Of a stretch of DNA of 64,000 bases, positions 1 through 9,299 are shown piece by piece (the first letter of the stretch is position 1; every line of letters starts with the position of its first letter). The stretch comes from JAEXOD01 sp043805435 (GTDB lineage: Bacteria > Bacteroidota > Ignavibacteria > Ignavibacteriales > Melioribacteraceae): NCBI GenBank assembly GCA_043805435.1, contig JAZDHY010000098.1:10163-74162 (forward strand), read 5' to 3'. The notes beneath the pieces were generated by a model. The model worked only from the letters and a program-made list of their open reading frames with translations, did no database searches and had not been told where the DNA came from. The position numbers and the translations under genes are program-made.

Positions 1-631
1 TAAAATAAGTTGAAAGTTCCATTGGGCATCTTACACCTTTAGGAATAAACACAAAAGAACCATCGCTAAATACAGCACAATTTAATGCTGCATAAAAGTT
101 ATCGGTATAAGGAACTACAGAACCAAGATATTTTTTAACAATATCGGAGTGATTTTTTATGGCTTCGGAAATTGAACAAAATATTATCCCCTGCTCGGCT
201 AACGATTCTTTAAATGTTGTAGTAACCGAAACCGAATCAAAAACTGCATCAACAGCAACACCAGCAAATTTCTTTTGTTCTTCCAACGGTATTCCAAGTT
301 TTTCAAAAGTTTTTAATAATTCAGGGTCAACTTCATCCAAACTAGTTAATTGCGGTTTTGCTTTAGGTGCCGAATAATAAACAATATCCTGAAAATCAAT
401 TGGCGGATATTTAACATTGGGCCATTTTGGTTCTTCCATCTTTAACCAATATCTATATGCTTTAAGTCTCCACTCTGTCATCCATTCGGGTTCATTTTTT
501 TTGTTAGAAATAAATCTAACCGTATCCTCATCTAATCCTTTTGCCAAAGAATCACTTTCAATATCTGATGAAAAACCCCATTTATATTCAGACTGTGTGA
601 AATCTTCAACTACCTTCATTTCGTCACTCAT
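1..631 (-). CDS. sufB: Fe-S cluster assembly protein SufB, N-terminal part (cut by window edge)
   Basis: The minus strand is open from an ATG at 631 to the first base of the window, giving about 210 residues without a stop. The translation begins MSDEMKVVEDF and carries SufB landmarks: EPEWMTEWRLKAYRYW, a KFAGVAVDAVFDSVSV stretch and SDGSFVFIPKGVRCP near the cut end. SufB is the scaffold subunit of the SufBCD complex that builds Fe-S clusters in the cytoplasm. A GGAG ribosome binding site lies 6 bases before the ATG. The gene is truncated only by the window; the C-terminal half and probably sufC/sufD lie outside. Plus-strand open frames here are shadows. Identification is from sequence recognition and is strong. 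Confidence 0.93.
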   Translation of the reverse strand, partial: MSDEMKVVEDFTQSEYKWGFSSDIESDSLAKGLDEDTVRFISNKKNEPEWMTEWRLKAYRYWLKMEEPKWPNVKYPPIDFQDIVYYSAPKAKPQLTSLDEVDPELLKTFEKLGIPLEEQKKFAGVAVDAVFDSVSVTTTFKESLAEQGIIFCSISEAIKNHSDIVKKYLGSVVPYTDNFYAALNCAVFSDGSFVFIPKGVRCPMELSTYF

Positions 632-906
632 TTATACTCCAATTTATCATAAACTATAATCTTGAAAAAAAAGTCAAGATTCATATCAAAAAATAACTCT
701 TTTGAAATTTAAAACCTAATAAATTTAAAATTCGTTCCTTTTCTATTATTATATTTAAAATATTTTTCAGTCAAAGTTTTTATCTATTGTTAACTAACTA
801 TTTGGCATAAATTAGTAAAGTGTTTATTAAGTTAACATATTCATGAAATTTTAAGATAAACTTATGCAATATTATTCATTAATCTAACTTTAAAAAACGT
901 AATAAT

Positions 907-2988
907 TTATTCATTTAGATAAAGTAAATCTAATTTTTGTTCAATACTGCCTAATTTAATATTCCAACGTTCTTCCAAAAATTTTAATAAACTTAAACCT
1001 CTATTTTTGATTTCAATAGGTGTCCAATTTTCGTAATTCATTGAGATTTCAATTTCAGAATGCGAACCATCACAATATCCCCTTCTAATCAAATCTCCTT
1101 TTTCATCTATTTTTGGATTTTTCTTTTCTTGAAAAGAAAAATTTTGTAGCTTGGAATTTATCAAATTTGATAATAATAGTAAATTACCTAATGAACCGCA
1201 ATAAACACATTTCTGATTTTGTGGAATGTCTTTGAAAACTTTAGCCCAAGATTCACTTTCAGACTGAGGATAAATATGTTCAATAGAAATTTTATCTTTT
1301 GGATTTTTAATAAAAAGACCCCATTCAACTTTTGATTGACCAGTATCTTCCATTTTCTTTAATTCATATTCATACAAAAAATACTTTAATCCATACCATC
1401 CATAAAACCCTTCATTGGGTTTATCTTTTATTTTTTTTCCAAGATAAAACTTAAAATTATCGATATTAAGATTATTCTCTGCATCAAGTGATAAACTTTC
1501 ATGGTCTTTCAGTTTTAAAATAATATCTTCAATTTTTATTTTTTTTTGATCAAATTCACGAGCAGCTTTATAAAACTCGCTATCACCTTTATTACTTCTT
1601 AATTGATTAATATTATATCGAATAAATATATATCGTTCAATTAACTTTAATACTTCAAGTCGTTGTTCATTTTGAGGTTGGTTTTTCAAGATAGACATCA
1701 CTAATGGTCGAAAATATCCCATTCCAATTCGGTTAAGTTTATCAAGCCATTTTTTTTCATCATCATTTAGATCTTCAGCTTTATATGGGTAATGTAAATT
1801 AAACCAATGAATAGAAGAAGTTCTTAAACTATCAATATATTCGCGTATGTCTGAGTGAGAAAGAGGTTTAGATACTTGACCATTGATTAAATCATCAACT
1901 TCATCATTTTCCACATCAATTTCATCATCTTCAATTCTTGTAATTTGTTCATCAGAATTATTGCAAGTAATTTCTTCATAAGTATTAACTCTTTTTGAAA
2001 TAAAATTTTTGTACAATAAAAAACTGACAAAATCATCACTTTTTTTTCTTGAATACAAAAACTTCATAATCCAATGCGCTTTTAAAAAATCATCATCATC
2101 TAAAAGTATTTTAGATCTCCCTAATTGATAATACACTTCTTGCCATGATTTAGTTATATCATCTCGAAGGGCTTTTCTGTCTGCACATTCAAGTACATTT
2201 TCAGGATAAAGTGTAGTTAGATAAATCAATCTATTTTTTAGTAATTCCAGTTTGGAAAGATTTTTCCCTCTAAAATTCATTGTTTCAAAAGCTACAAAAA
2301 CATCAAATTCATCCTCAATAATATATTCATTAAAAAGAAATTTTTGCGTTATTTTTTTATATTGTTCAAGAAGTGCCTTTTTACCATTTTGCTTATACAA
2401 CTCTTTTAGGTGTATAAGAAAATATTTTTTTGCTTCCTCTAAATTACGTGTATAAAAGGTCTCTCTGATGGATGAGGCATTAGATTCATTAAAAATGTTA
2501 AATCGTAAATATTCTTGATTGGAATTCTCATCAGGTAAATAACCAAATTTATATGTTCGATATTGATCACCTTTAGGTTTTTTCATGTATATAAAATTTT
2601 TTATTATTTCATTTAATGTTAAATTATCAGAGAAAAAAATCGCATCATCCTTATGACCAATATTTTCGGGTAATTCTCTTACTGTTTCTATTATGCACTG
2701 TAAAAATACAATACAAGTTGTAACACGTTGCTGTCCATCAACAACATGGTATATATTATAATTATATTCATCTACAAGCCAATATTCTTTTGAATCATTC
2801 TTGATTGCTTCCTTTGGAATTTTTTGTATAGTAATCACACCTGTATAGTGAACACGATTTTCCTGCAAATTAATAAGATCTTCCCAAAAATCTTTATATT
2901 GTGGTTCTTGCCATGCATACCCACGTTGATAATCAGGAATACGAAATAATTTGTTTTTAAATAATGTTTCTAAACCAATTAGTTCCAT
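907..2988 (-). CDS. Stand-alone DUF262/DUF1524 protein (GmrSD-like restriction family)
   Basis: The N-terminus has the DUF262 signature: PDYQRGYAW (about residues 18-26) and VVDGQQRVTT (about 82-91). The C-terminal third has the DUF1524 HNH-like motif ISIEHIYPQ near residue 570, followed by an asparagine/leucine-rich GNLLLLSNLINSKL. In characterised relatives such as GmrSD and SspE, DUF262 is an NTPase and DUF1524 a nuclease acting on modified or phage DNA, so a defence role is likely but inferred. An acidic low-complexity insert (EDDEIDVENDEVDD) sits near residue 360. A start at 2988 is preferred because AGGA lies 8 bases upstream; an ATG three codons earlier (2997) has no spacing to a binding site. 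It lies 31 bp downstream of rlmB and may be read through from it. No methylase or partner is adjacent. Confidence 0.85.
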   Translation of the reverse strand: MELIGLETLFKNKLFRIPDYQRGYAWQEPQYKDFWEDLINLQENRVHYTGVITIQKIPKEAIKNDSKEYWLVDEYNYNIYHVVDGQQRVTTCIVFLQCIIETVRELPENIGHKDDAIFFSDNLTLNEIIKNFIYMKKPKGDQYRTYKFGYLPDENSNQEYLRFNIFNESNASSIRETFYTRNLEEAKKYFLIHLKELYKQNGKKALLEQYKKITQKFLFNEYIIEDEFDVFVAFETMNFRGKNLSKLELLKNRLIYLTTLYPENVLECADRKALRDDITKSWQEVYYQLGRSKILLDDDDFLKAHWIMKFLYSRKKSDDFVSFLLYKNFISKRVNTYEEITCNNSDEQITRIEDDEIDVENDEVDDLINGQVSKPLSHSDIREYIDSLRTSSIHWFNLHYPYKAEDLNDDEKKWLDKLNRIGMGYFRPLVMSILKNQPQNEQRLEVLKLIERYIFIRYNINQLRSNKGDSEFYKAAREFDQKKIKIEDIILKLKDHESLSLDAENNLNIDNFKFYLGKKIKDKPNEGFYGWYGLKYFLYEYELKKMEDTGQSKVEWGLFIKNPKDKISIEHIYPQSESESWAKVFKDIPQNQKCVYCGSLGNLLLLSNLINSKLQNFSFQEKKNPKIDEKGDLIRRGYCDGSHSEIEISMNYENWTPIEIKNRGLSLLKFLEERWNIKLGSIEQKLDLLYLNE

Positions 2989-3019
2989 AATTAACATTCC
3001 TAAAATAAATAATTTTATA

Positions 3020-3751
3020 TTAACTATTTCTTTGCCTTAAAACTTCATATAACAAAACACCGGTGGAAACAGACACATTTAACGACTCAATTTTGCCCAT
3101 CATTGGAATTTTAACCAAAAAATCACAATTTTCAGCAGTTAATCGATGCATACCCTTTCCTTCATTTCCTAAAACAATAGCAGCAGGCAATTTATAATCA
3201 TGTTCGGTATAGTTTTTAGATTTATTATCCAACATACTGCCAAAAATCCAATATCCTTCTTTTTTAAGTTCTTTTATAATTGGATTAATGTTTGCAACAT
3301 TACAAATTTTAAGATGAAAAACCGCACCTGCCGAAGTTTTTTCAACCGTTTCATTAATTTTAGCCGAATTATGTGTTGTTAAAAAAACTCCGTCAACCCC
3401 GCATGCTTCCGCAGTACGTAAAATAGCACCTAAGTTGTGCGGATCTTGAATAGAGTCTAAAATTAATATAAGAGGGTATTTTTTTTTCTTAGCATTAATT
3501 AAAATTTCATCAACGCTGCTAAAATTCATTTCTGTTTGAACAGCATACACGCCCTGCGAATTCACCTTACCAAGGACTGTTTCCATCTTTGTTTGCGAAA
3601 TATAGCTTACCGGAATATTGTTAATTTTTGCCTGTTTTTGAATATCATCTATTACCTGCCCTTTAATACCAATTGCTAAAAAAACAGTCTGTAAATTTAC
3701 ACCGGCTTTTAAAGCCTCTAAAACAGGAATACGTCCATAAATTTTTCCCAT
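3020..3751 (-). CDS. rlmB: 23S rRNA (guanosine-2'-O-)-methyltransferase RlmB / TrmH family
   Basis: SPOUT-class RNA 2'-O-methyltransferase of 243 residues, the usual length. The N-terminal substrate-binding domain begins with YGRIPVLEAL. The three SpoU motifs are present: LDSIQDPHNLGAILRTAE with the catalytic-type Arg, VLGNEGKGM, and IPMMGKIESLNVSVSTG for the knotted SAM site. The family methylates G2251 of 23S rRNA in E. coli; TrmH-like alternatives cannot be excluded but the N-terminal domain favours RlmB. It starts 3 bp after the stop of the small unknown gene upstream, so it is very probably cotranscribed with hisS. Confidence 0.92.
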   Translation of the reverse strand: MGKIYGRIPVLEALKAGVNLQTVFLAIGIKGQVIDDIQKQAKINNIPVSYISQTKMETVLGKVNSQGVYAVQTEMNFSSVDEILINAKKKKYPLILILDSIQDPHNLGAILRTAEACGVDGVFLTTHNSAKINETVEKTSAGAVFHLKICNVANINPIIKELKKEGYWIFGSMLDNKSKNYTEHDYKLPAAIVLGNEGKGMHRLTAENCDFLVKIPMMGKIESLNVSVSTGVLLYEVLRQRNS

Positions 3752-3754
3752 TAT

Positions 3755-4270
3755 CTACACATCCAAAAATGAAAACTCTTCAACAGCAACTGCAAACTTA
3801 CAAAATAATCTATTGTTCTCTTTTTCGGGTAAATATTCTTTAATTAATTCAATTTTCTTTTCAACAAGATTAAAATTAAATACAGCCGCATTAATACTTC
3901 CGTCTTGTTTTACAACGTTAATAATAACATCGCCTATTAAATCATCAAATAAATTATCTTTACGCGCCGGTTGAACTTGAGGTGCATAATTAGGTTTTGC
4001 AAATAAACCCATCAATACTAAATAAATTTGATTTTTTTCTCTAACAATATCAACAGAAAGTTCGTACGAAAATGCCGTAAATTCCACAATTGTTTCAACT
4101 GATAGAGAAATATATTGCTTTTGTAACATATCATCATAATAAAAAAAAGCTTTACATACATACTCTAACTTGTCCGGTTTTTTTTGCGGTATTGCGTTAA
4201 TAGCAGCCTGGGCTTTTTTATTTCTTGTTTTAGGTATTTTAGGAATCGAATCAGGATGTTTAAGTGGCAA
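3755..4270 (-). CDS. Conserved-looking hypothetical protein between hisS and rlmB
   Basis: A 171-residue protein with no recognised domain. The first 35 residues are basic and proline-rich (KHPDSIPKIPKTRNKKAQ); the rest looks like a mixed alpha/beta domain with no signal peptide or membrane segment. The start codon is TTG at 4270; AGAGGA, inside the last codons of hisS, provides the ribosome binding site, which argues for translational coupling. The gene is sandwiched with 1 bp to hisS and 3 bp to rlmB, so a link to translation or RNA metabolism is suggested by context only. Confidence 0.75.
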   Translation of the reverse strand: MPLKHPDSIPKIPKTRNKKAQAAINAIPQKKPDKLEYVCKAFFYYDDMLQKQYISLSVETIVEFTAFSYELSVDIVREKNQIYLVLMGLFAKPNYAPQVQPARKDNLFDDLIGDVIINVVKQDGSINAAVFNFNLVEKKIELIKEYLPEKENNRLFCKFAVAVEEFSFLDV

Positions 4271-4271
4271 A

Positions 4272-5531
4272 TTATCCTCTTAAGATATTTTCAATATCGG
4301 TTAAAGTTTCAATAGCAATATTTTTTTGTTCACTTGAAACCATGTTTTTTAATACAACTTGATTATTTTTAAATTCATCGCCGCCAACAAATAATACAAA
4401 CTTAGCATTTAGTTTGTTAGCTTCCCGCATTTGTGCTTTAATACTTCTTAATAAATAATCAATTTCAACATTAAAACCTTTTCTTCTAAAATCTACAGAA
4501 TATTGATAAGTCAGATTTTTTAGCTCATTATCCAGTCTAACAATATATAAATCTAAAGGTTCCGGTTGTACATTTAGACAACCTTCATTTTCACATGCAA
4601 GCAAAAGTCTTTCTATACCGGCAGCAAATCCAACTCCGGGGGTTGGTTTTCCGCCTAATTGTTCAATCAATAAATCATATCTTCCGCCGCCGCATAATGC
4701 GCTTTGTGAACCGATACTTCCGCTAACAACTTCAAAAGTAGTATTAGTATAATAATCTAATCCCCTTACCAAAGTCGGATCAACTTCAAAAGGAATATTA
4801 GCATCAGTTAATATTTTTTTCACTTCTTCAAATTGTTTTAAGCTGTCTTCATCAAGATAGTCTAAAATTATTGGTGCGTTTATCATAATTTCTTTATCTT
4901 GATATTCCTTACTGTCAAATATTCTTAAAATATTTGTTTCCAATCTTTTTTTACTTTCTTCCGAAAGTCTATCTACTTTATCGGACAGATATTTTTTTAA
5001 TTCGGTTTTATATCTTTCGCGGGATTCAGGAACACCCAAAGAATTAATTTTAACAACAAGGTTTTTTAGACCAACAGAATTAAAAATATCATAAGCCATT
5101 AAAATCATTTCAGCATCCAAAGAAGGATCGTTGCTGCCAATTGCTTCGGCACCAAATTGATGAAATTGTCTAAATCTACCCGCCTGAGGTCTTTCCTGCC
5201 TAAACATTGGAGAGATATAAAACAATTTGTTTAAATTTTGTTTTTTATCCATGGAATGTTCAATAAAAGAACGAACAACAGAAGCCGTCATTTCCGGTTT
5301 TAGTGTAACACTTAAGCCGCTTCTATCAACAAAGGTGTACATTTCTTTACTAACAATATCGGTAGCTTCACCAATACCACGACTAAAAAGAGCCGTCTCC
5401 TCAAATACAGGAGTACGTAATTCTTTATAGTTAAAATTTTTCATTACTTTTTTTACTAAATTTTCAACATAGTACCATTTATTTATATCTTCAGGTAAAA
5501 TATCTTTTGTGCCTGTAATTGCTTTTATCAT
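4272..5531 (-). CDS. hisS: Histidyl-tRNA synthetase
   Basis: Class II aminoacyl-tRNA synthetase of 419 residues, typical length. Visible landmarks are the N-terminal GTKDILPED, motif 2 FRQERPQAGRFRQFHQFG, the histidine-specific loop VRGLDYYTNTTFE and motif 3 GVGFAAGIERLL. The C-terminal 90 residues form the anticodon-binding domain. It charges tRNA-His with histidine in the cytoplasm. AAGGA lies just before the ATG, and only 6 bp separate it from the EIIA gene upstream. Confidence 0.97.
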   Translation of the reverse strand: MIKAITGTKDILPEDINKWYYVENLVKKVMKNFNYKELRTPVFEETALFSRGIGEATDIVSKEMYTFVDRSGLSVTLKPEMTASVVRSFIEHSMDKKQNLNKLFYISPMFRQERPQAGRFRQFHQFGAEAIGSNDPSLDAEMILMAYDIFNSVGLKNLVVKINSLGVPESRERYKTELKKYLSDKVDRLSEESKKRLETNILRIFDSKEYQDKEIMINAPIILDYLDEDSLKQFEEVKKILTDANIPFEVDPTLVRGLDYYTNTTFEVVSGSIGSQSALCGGGRYDLLIEQLGGKPTPGVGFAAGIERLLLACENEGCLNVQPEPLDLYIVRLDNELKNLTYQYSVDFRRKGFNVEIDYLLRSIKAQMREANKLNAKFVLFVGGDEFKNNQVVLKNMVSSEQKNIAIETLTDIENILRG

Positions 5532-5537
5532 AATTCC

Positions 5538-6008
5538 TTAAATTTCCAAATATTTTTCTTCTTCTTTATAAAATATATTATATATTTCTTCTGCATTTTT
5601 AGCAGCTAATAAATCTTCACGAAATTCTTCTTTATTCATCATTCGCGAAATTCTGCTTAGCAGTTTAATATGAGGGGCTACATAATTTTCTTTACCAACA
5701 AGTAAAAACACAAGATGAACCGGTTGTTCATCTAAAGCTTCATACTCAACAAATTTAGTTGTTTTACCAAATGCAGCAATCATATCATTAACAGCATCAG
5801 TTTTAGCATGAGGAATTGCAAACCCTTTGCCAACACCGGTTGACATTATTTTTTCCCTATCTAAAACAGCTCTGCGTAATTCTTCAAGGTCATCAACCCG
5901 CTCGTCCCCTTTTAGCAAATCGACCAACTCGTTAATTACTTCAAGTTTTGTAGTACCCTGTAAATCGGGTAGTATCATTTTTTCGTTTAATATAGTAGTT
6001 ACTTTCAT
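5538..6008 (-). CDS. PTS EIIA (fructose/nitrogen-type) domain protein
   Basis: A single EIIA domain of 156 residues like PtsN or fructose EIIA. The phosphorylatable histidine is His67 in GVGKGFAIPHAKT, followed by the conserved LVFLLVGKENYVAPHIKLLSRIS. Soluble, no membrane EIIB/EIIC nearby, so a regulatory role like PtsN is more likely than sugar uptake. It is the first gene of the minus-strand run EIIA - hisS - unknown - rlmB, with its promoter presumably in the 177-bp divergent spacer to the Rossmann gene at 6186. Confidence 0.88.
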   Translation of the reverse strand: MKVTTILNEKMILPDLQGTTKLEVINELVDLLKGDERVDDLEELRRAVLDREKIMSTGVGKGFAIPHAKTDAVNDMIAAFGKTTKFVEYEALDEQPVHLVFLLVGKENYVAPHIKLLSRISRMMNKEEFREDLLAAKNAEEIYNIFYKEEEKYLEI

Positions 6009-6185
6009 ATTGGTTTAGTCTTTTTTATTTGATATTTAAAGTTAACAAAGGTTTTTATCTTTAGCAATTAAAACAAATTTTAATAAATTAAAAAAAACAA
6101 TTATATAATCTTATTTTAATTGACTTGCATTAAACTAAAGAGTATTTTCACATATTATTGTTTAAATACTATTTTAAGAGGATTT

Positions 6186-7886
6186 ATGGATATTCAAAAC
6201 AAAGTTGTATTAATTTTAGGTGCTTGGGGTTTAGTTGGCAATGCAGTAACAAAAAAAATATTACCAAGTAAACCAAAACAAATTATTGTAACATCGCTAA
6301 AACAATCGGAAGCTGAAGAATACGTAGAACAATTAAAAAAGGAGTACCCAAATAAGCCGGATAATTATTTTGTTCCCTGGTGGGGAAATATTTTTGTACG
6401 AAATGAATTTAAAGATGAAGACAGATTTGCATTACTTGCCGATCCCGTAAAAAGAAAAGTATTAATGCGCGATACTATGGAAGAATTAACTCCTGACATT
6501 TTACACGAATCGCCGCTTTATCAAATGATATCTAAGTACAAACCCGATATTATTGTTGACTGTATTAATTCAGCGACCGGAATAGCATATCAGGACATTT
6601 ACACAACTTACAGAACAATTACTAAAACTATTGAAAAAAAATCATCAATTGAGGATATTATTGCAGAAACAGAAAAAATGATCTGTACGTTGTATATTCC
6701 ACAGTTAATCAGGCATATTCAAATTTTATACAATTCAATGAATGAGTCAAAAACAGAAATTTATGTAAAAATTGGTACTAGCGGAACGGGTGGTATGGGT
6801 TTGAATATACCTTATACTCATAGTGAAGAAAAACCTTCCAGAGTGTTATTAAGTAAATCATCTATTGCGGGAGCCCATACAATGCTTTTGTTTTTGATGG
6901 GAAGAACACCCTTAGGCGCAATTATTAAAGAAATAAAACCAACTGCAGCAATTGCATGGAAAAAAATATGCTTTGGAGAAATTAAAAAACGCGGTAAAGC
7001 AATTGAATTAGCTGAAGTTTCCATTGAGCAGGCAACACCTTTAAATGATGTATTAAAATTAAAACTCGATTCACCTTTCCCAACATCAGGCGAAACCTTA
7101 AAATCAATATTTATTGATACCGGTGAAAATGGTACATTTTCGCGCGGCGAGTTTGAAGCAATTTCAACACAAGGACAAATGGAATATGTTACTCCTGAAG
7201 AAATTGCCGAAGACGTAATTTACGAAATATTGGGTGGAAATACAGGTCACGATATTATTAACGCCTTAGATAACGCTACTCTTGAACCAAGCTTTAGAGC
7301 CGGTTTTATGCAGCATTATGCCGTAGATAAGTTAAATGAACTGGAAGAAATTCACGGACAGGAAAGTGTAGCCTTTGAGCTTTTAGGTCCTCCAAGACTT
7401 TCAAAATTGCTATATGAATTGCAATTATTAAAATTGGTTTGCACCACAATGCCAAATATTGTTTCTGCTGCTCCTCAAGAGCTTTCAGATAAATGTTATG
7501 AATTAATCAAATCTAATGTAAAGTTAAGAAGCGAAATAATTTCTATTGGGATTCCTATTTTATTACCGGATGGAAAAAATCTGCTCCGCGGCAATGAAAT
7601 GAAAATTCCTCCGTTTAGAGGAGAAAACGAACTGGAAGTTACTCCAATTAATATTGACTTATGGAGCAAAGACGGCTGGTGTGATTTACGGGTTGAAAAC
7701 ATGATACACTGGCAGCAGAGAATTGTAGACTTGATGAAAGAAGCTGAAGCCATACCGGAAAACGATACAAGTTCGCTTAATGTTAGAACAAAAAGATATT
7801 GGAATAATTATACAAAAATCGATATCGGAAAAGTTGTTGGCTGGATATTTATTCATGAGGAGCAAGGCCTTAGAATGAAATCGTAA
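6186..7886 (+). CDS. NAD(P)-binding Rossmann-fold protein, SDR-like
   Basis: A 566-residue protein beginning MDIQNKVVLI with a dinucleotide-binding glycine motif LGAWGLVGNAV at residues 11-21. KIGTSGTGGMGLNIPYTHS near residue 200 resembles the active-site region of extended short-chain dehydrogenases, but the protein is about twice their usual length and no exact family is recognised. The start at 6186 is chosen because AAGAGGA precedes it; a longer in-frame reading from 6120 lacks a binding site. It is transcribed alone, divergent from the EIIA gene, and ends at a strong terminator. The substrate is unknown. Confidence 0.75.
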   Translation: MDIQNKVVLILGAWGLVGNAVTKKILPSKPKQIIVTSLKQSEAEEYVEQLKKEYPNKPDNYFVPWWGNIFVRNEFKDEDRFALLADPVKRKVLMRDTMEELTPDILHESPLYQMISKYKPDIIVDCINSATGIAYQDIYTTYRTITKTIEKKSSIEDIIAETEKMICTLYIPQLIRHIQILYNSMNESKTEIYVKIGTSGTGGMGLNIPYTHSEEKPSRVLLSKSSIAGAHTMLLFLMGRTPLGAIIKEIKPTAAIAWKKICFGEIKKRGKAIELAEVSIEQATPLNDVLKLKLDSPFPTSGETLKSIFIDTGENGTFSRGEFEAISTQGQMEYVTPEEIAEDVIYEILGGNTGHDIINALDNATLEPSFRAGFMQHYAVDKLNELEEIHGQESVAFELLGPPRLSKLLYELQLLKLVCTTMPNIVSAAPQELSDKCYELIKSNVKLRSEIISIGIPILLPDGKNLLRGNEMKIPPFRGENELEVTPINIDLWSKDGWCDLRVENMIHWQQRIVDLMKEAEAIPENDTSSLNVRTKRYWNNYTKIDIGKVVGWIFIHEEQGLRMKS

Positions 7887-7912
7887 TTATTGTTTTAGTT
7901 AAAAACAATTTT

Positions 7913-7944
7913 AAGGAGCACAGACTATCGTGCTCCTTTTTTTT
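7913..7944 (+). terminator. Rho-independent terminator of the Rossmann-fold gene
   Basis: Stem AAGGAGCAC / GTGCTCCTT (7913-7921 with 7930-7938), an 8-base loop and an uninterrupted run of T, 26 bp after the stop codon at 7886. Confidence 0.92.
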
Positions 7945-8188
7945 GCAAAAATCTTAACAATGATAAAAGCCATTGGTACGACCTAAGCAGACTGTGTGAA
8001 AATTGTGGAATGATAAGTTCTCTTTTTTTTATCTTTGTCATTAGCCAAAACGCCAACAGAATAAGAATACAACCCAAGAGTGGATTACATTTGTTGTATT
8101 AAGAAAACGAAACATCATAAATTATTTTGCGCCAATGACAGTATAAGCCCATTCGTTTACGGATTGATTGATTTTTATTCCCATCCCT

Positions 8189-8336
8189 GAAGGAATGGGC
8201 TATTGAACTCTTTCTTCCCTATTTCCATAAACTTTTTTGCTGTAATTTTTTTATCGTCTTTTGGGGCGGTTATTTTCATTGCATTAGTAATTCCGATTAT
8301 CTGAATAATTTCAGAGCTCATAAGCCCATTCGTTTA
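8189..8336. repeat. 148-bp direct repeat, left copy
   Basis: Identical to 8648-8795 at all but one position (8323 against 8782). The minus strand carries a 48-codon open frame starting MSSEIIQIIGITNAMKI that ends just outside the repeat. No ribosome binding site is convincing, so it is recorded as a repeat rather than a gene. Confidence 0.93.
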
Positions 8337-8340
8337 GAGG

Positions 8341-8642
8341 CTGTGTTAAAACTGGCTAATTACCAGGAATACAAGAAAAAGAACATGTAACTCCGCTGGA
8401 GTTATGGGGATTGGTGGTGGTGCGCATGGTTACAAACATGGCACGGCTCTGCCGTGCTTTATGTGCAATAAATAAATGTTAATGCCTTGTATTACAATAT
8501 GTTATAAGGTATTAAATAATCCTGTAGGGATGGCATGTTTATAGCCAATGCAGAAAAACAATCGTAAAAACCCCATCGGGGTGACATGATATGCAATTTG
8601 GATATAGACGTAATTTTATATTAATCCCCAATTTTAACACAG
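8341..8642. mobile_element. 302-bp MITE-like element with terminal inverted repeats
   Basis: The left end CTGTGTTAAAACTGG (8341-8355) is the inverse complement of the right end CCAATTTTAACACAG (8628-8642) with one mismatch. The interior has no coding frame and holds several hairpin modules. It sits 4 bp after the left and 5 bp before the right copy of the 148-bp repeat. No target-site duplication is obvious. A degenerate relative is at 45737-45966. Non-autonomous mobility is inferred from the inverted ends and the second copy. Confidence 0.65.
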
Positions 8643-8647
8643 TATCC

Positions 8648-8795
8648 GAAGGAATGGGCTATTGAACTCTTTCTTCCCTATTTCCATAAACTTTTTTGCT
8701 GTAATTTTTTTATCGTCTTTTGGGGCGGTTATTTTCATTGCATTAGTAATTCCGATTATCTGAATAATTTCAGAGCTCATAGGCCCATTCGTTTA
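8648..8795. repeat. 148-bp direct repeat, right copy
   Basis: Second copy of 8189-8336 with one mismatch. In this copy the embedded minus-strand frame keeps the same first 44 codons but ends with different residues in the flanking element. Confidence 0.93.
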
Positions 8796-9299
8796 CGGAT
8801 GGGTTAATTTATTTATTTATTTTATTCCCATCCCTGAAGGAATAACTGATGAACTCTTTCATCTCTAGTTTATTAATATTTTTGCTGTTTAACCCTGTTA
8901 AGGGTTACATGTCATTAGCCAAAAAACCGCGAACAAGAATTCAACCCCAGCGGGGGTTGCATGTATTTTCACGCACAAAGAATATGCACCTGCGCTGCGG
9001 ATGGTTTATGTTGTGATGGTTTTGCGGTTACAAATAGGTACCTGCGCTGCTGTTGAAAGGTATATCGGAGATATACAATGTCCGTAACCAATAAACCACA
9101 CACAAGCAAATGTGCTTCGGCAAAGCACCATGTAAAACATTGTCTGGATTATGATTAACAAATTGTCTTGAACTATGATTTGTGTGATTGTTATGATTTT
9201 TATTAACATCTTTAAAAACTCGTTAGAGTTTTCCCATTAATAGCCAAAACGCCAACAGAATAAGAATACAACCCCAGTGTGGGTTGCATATGAAGTTTT

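Noticed and set aside
159..659. Two plus-strand open frames at 159-377 and 417-659
   Set aside because: Both lie antisense to the sufB coding sequence, whose minus-strand translation is clearly conserved.
9006..9209. 67-codon minus-strand open frame
   Set aside because: Composed of hairpin modules, no ribosome binding site and no protein-like composition.
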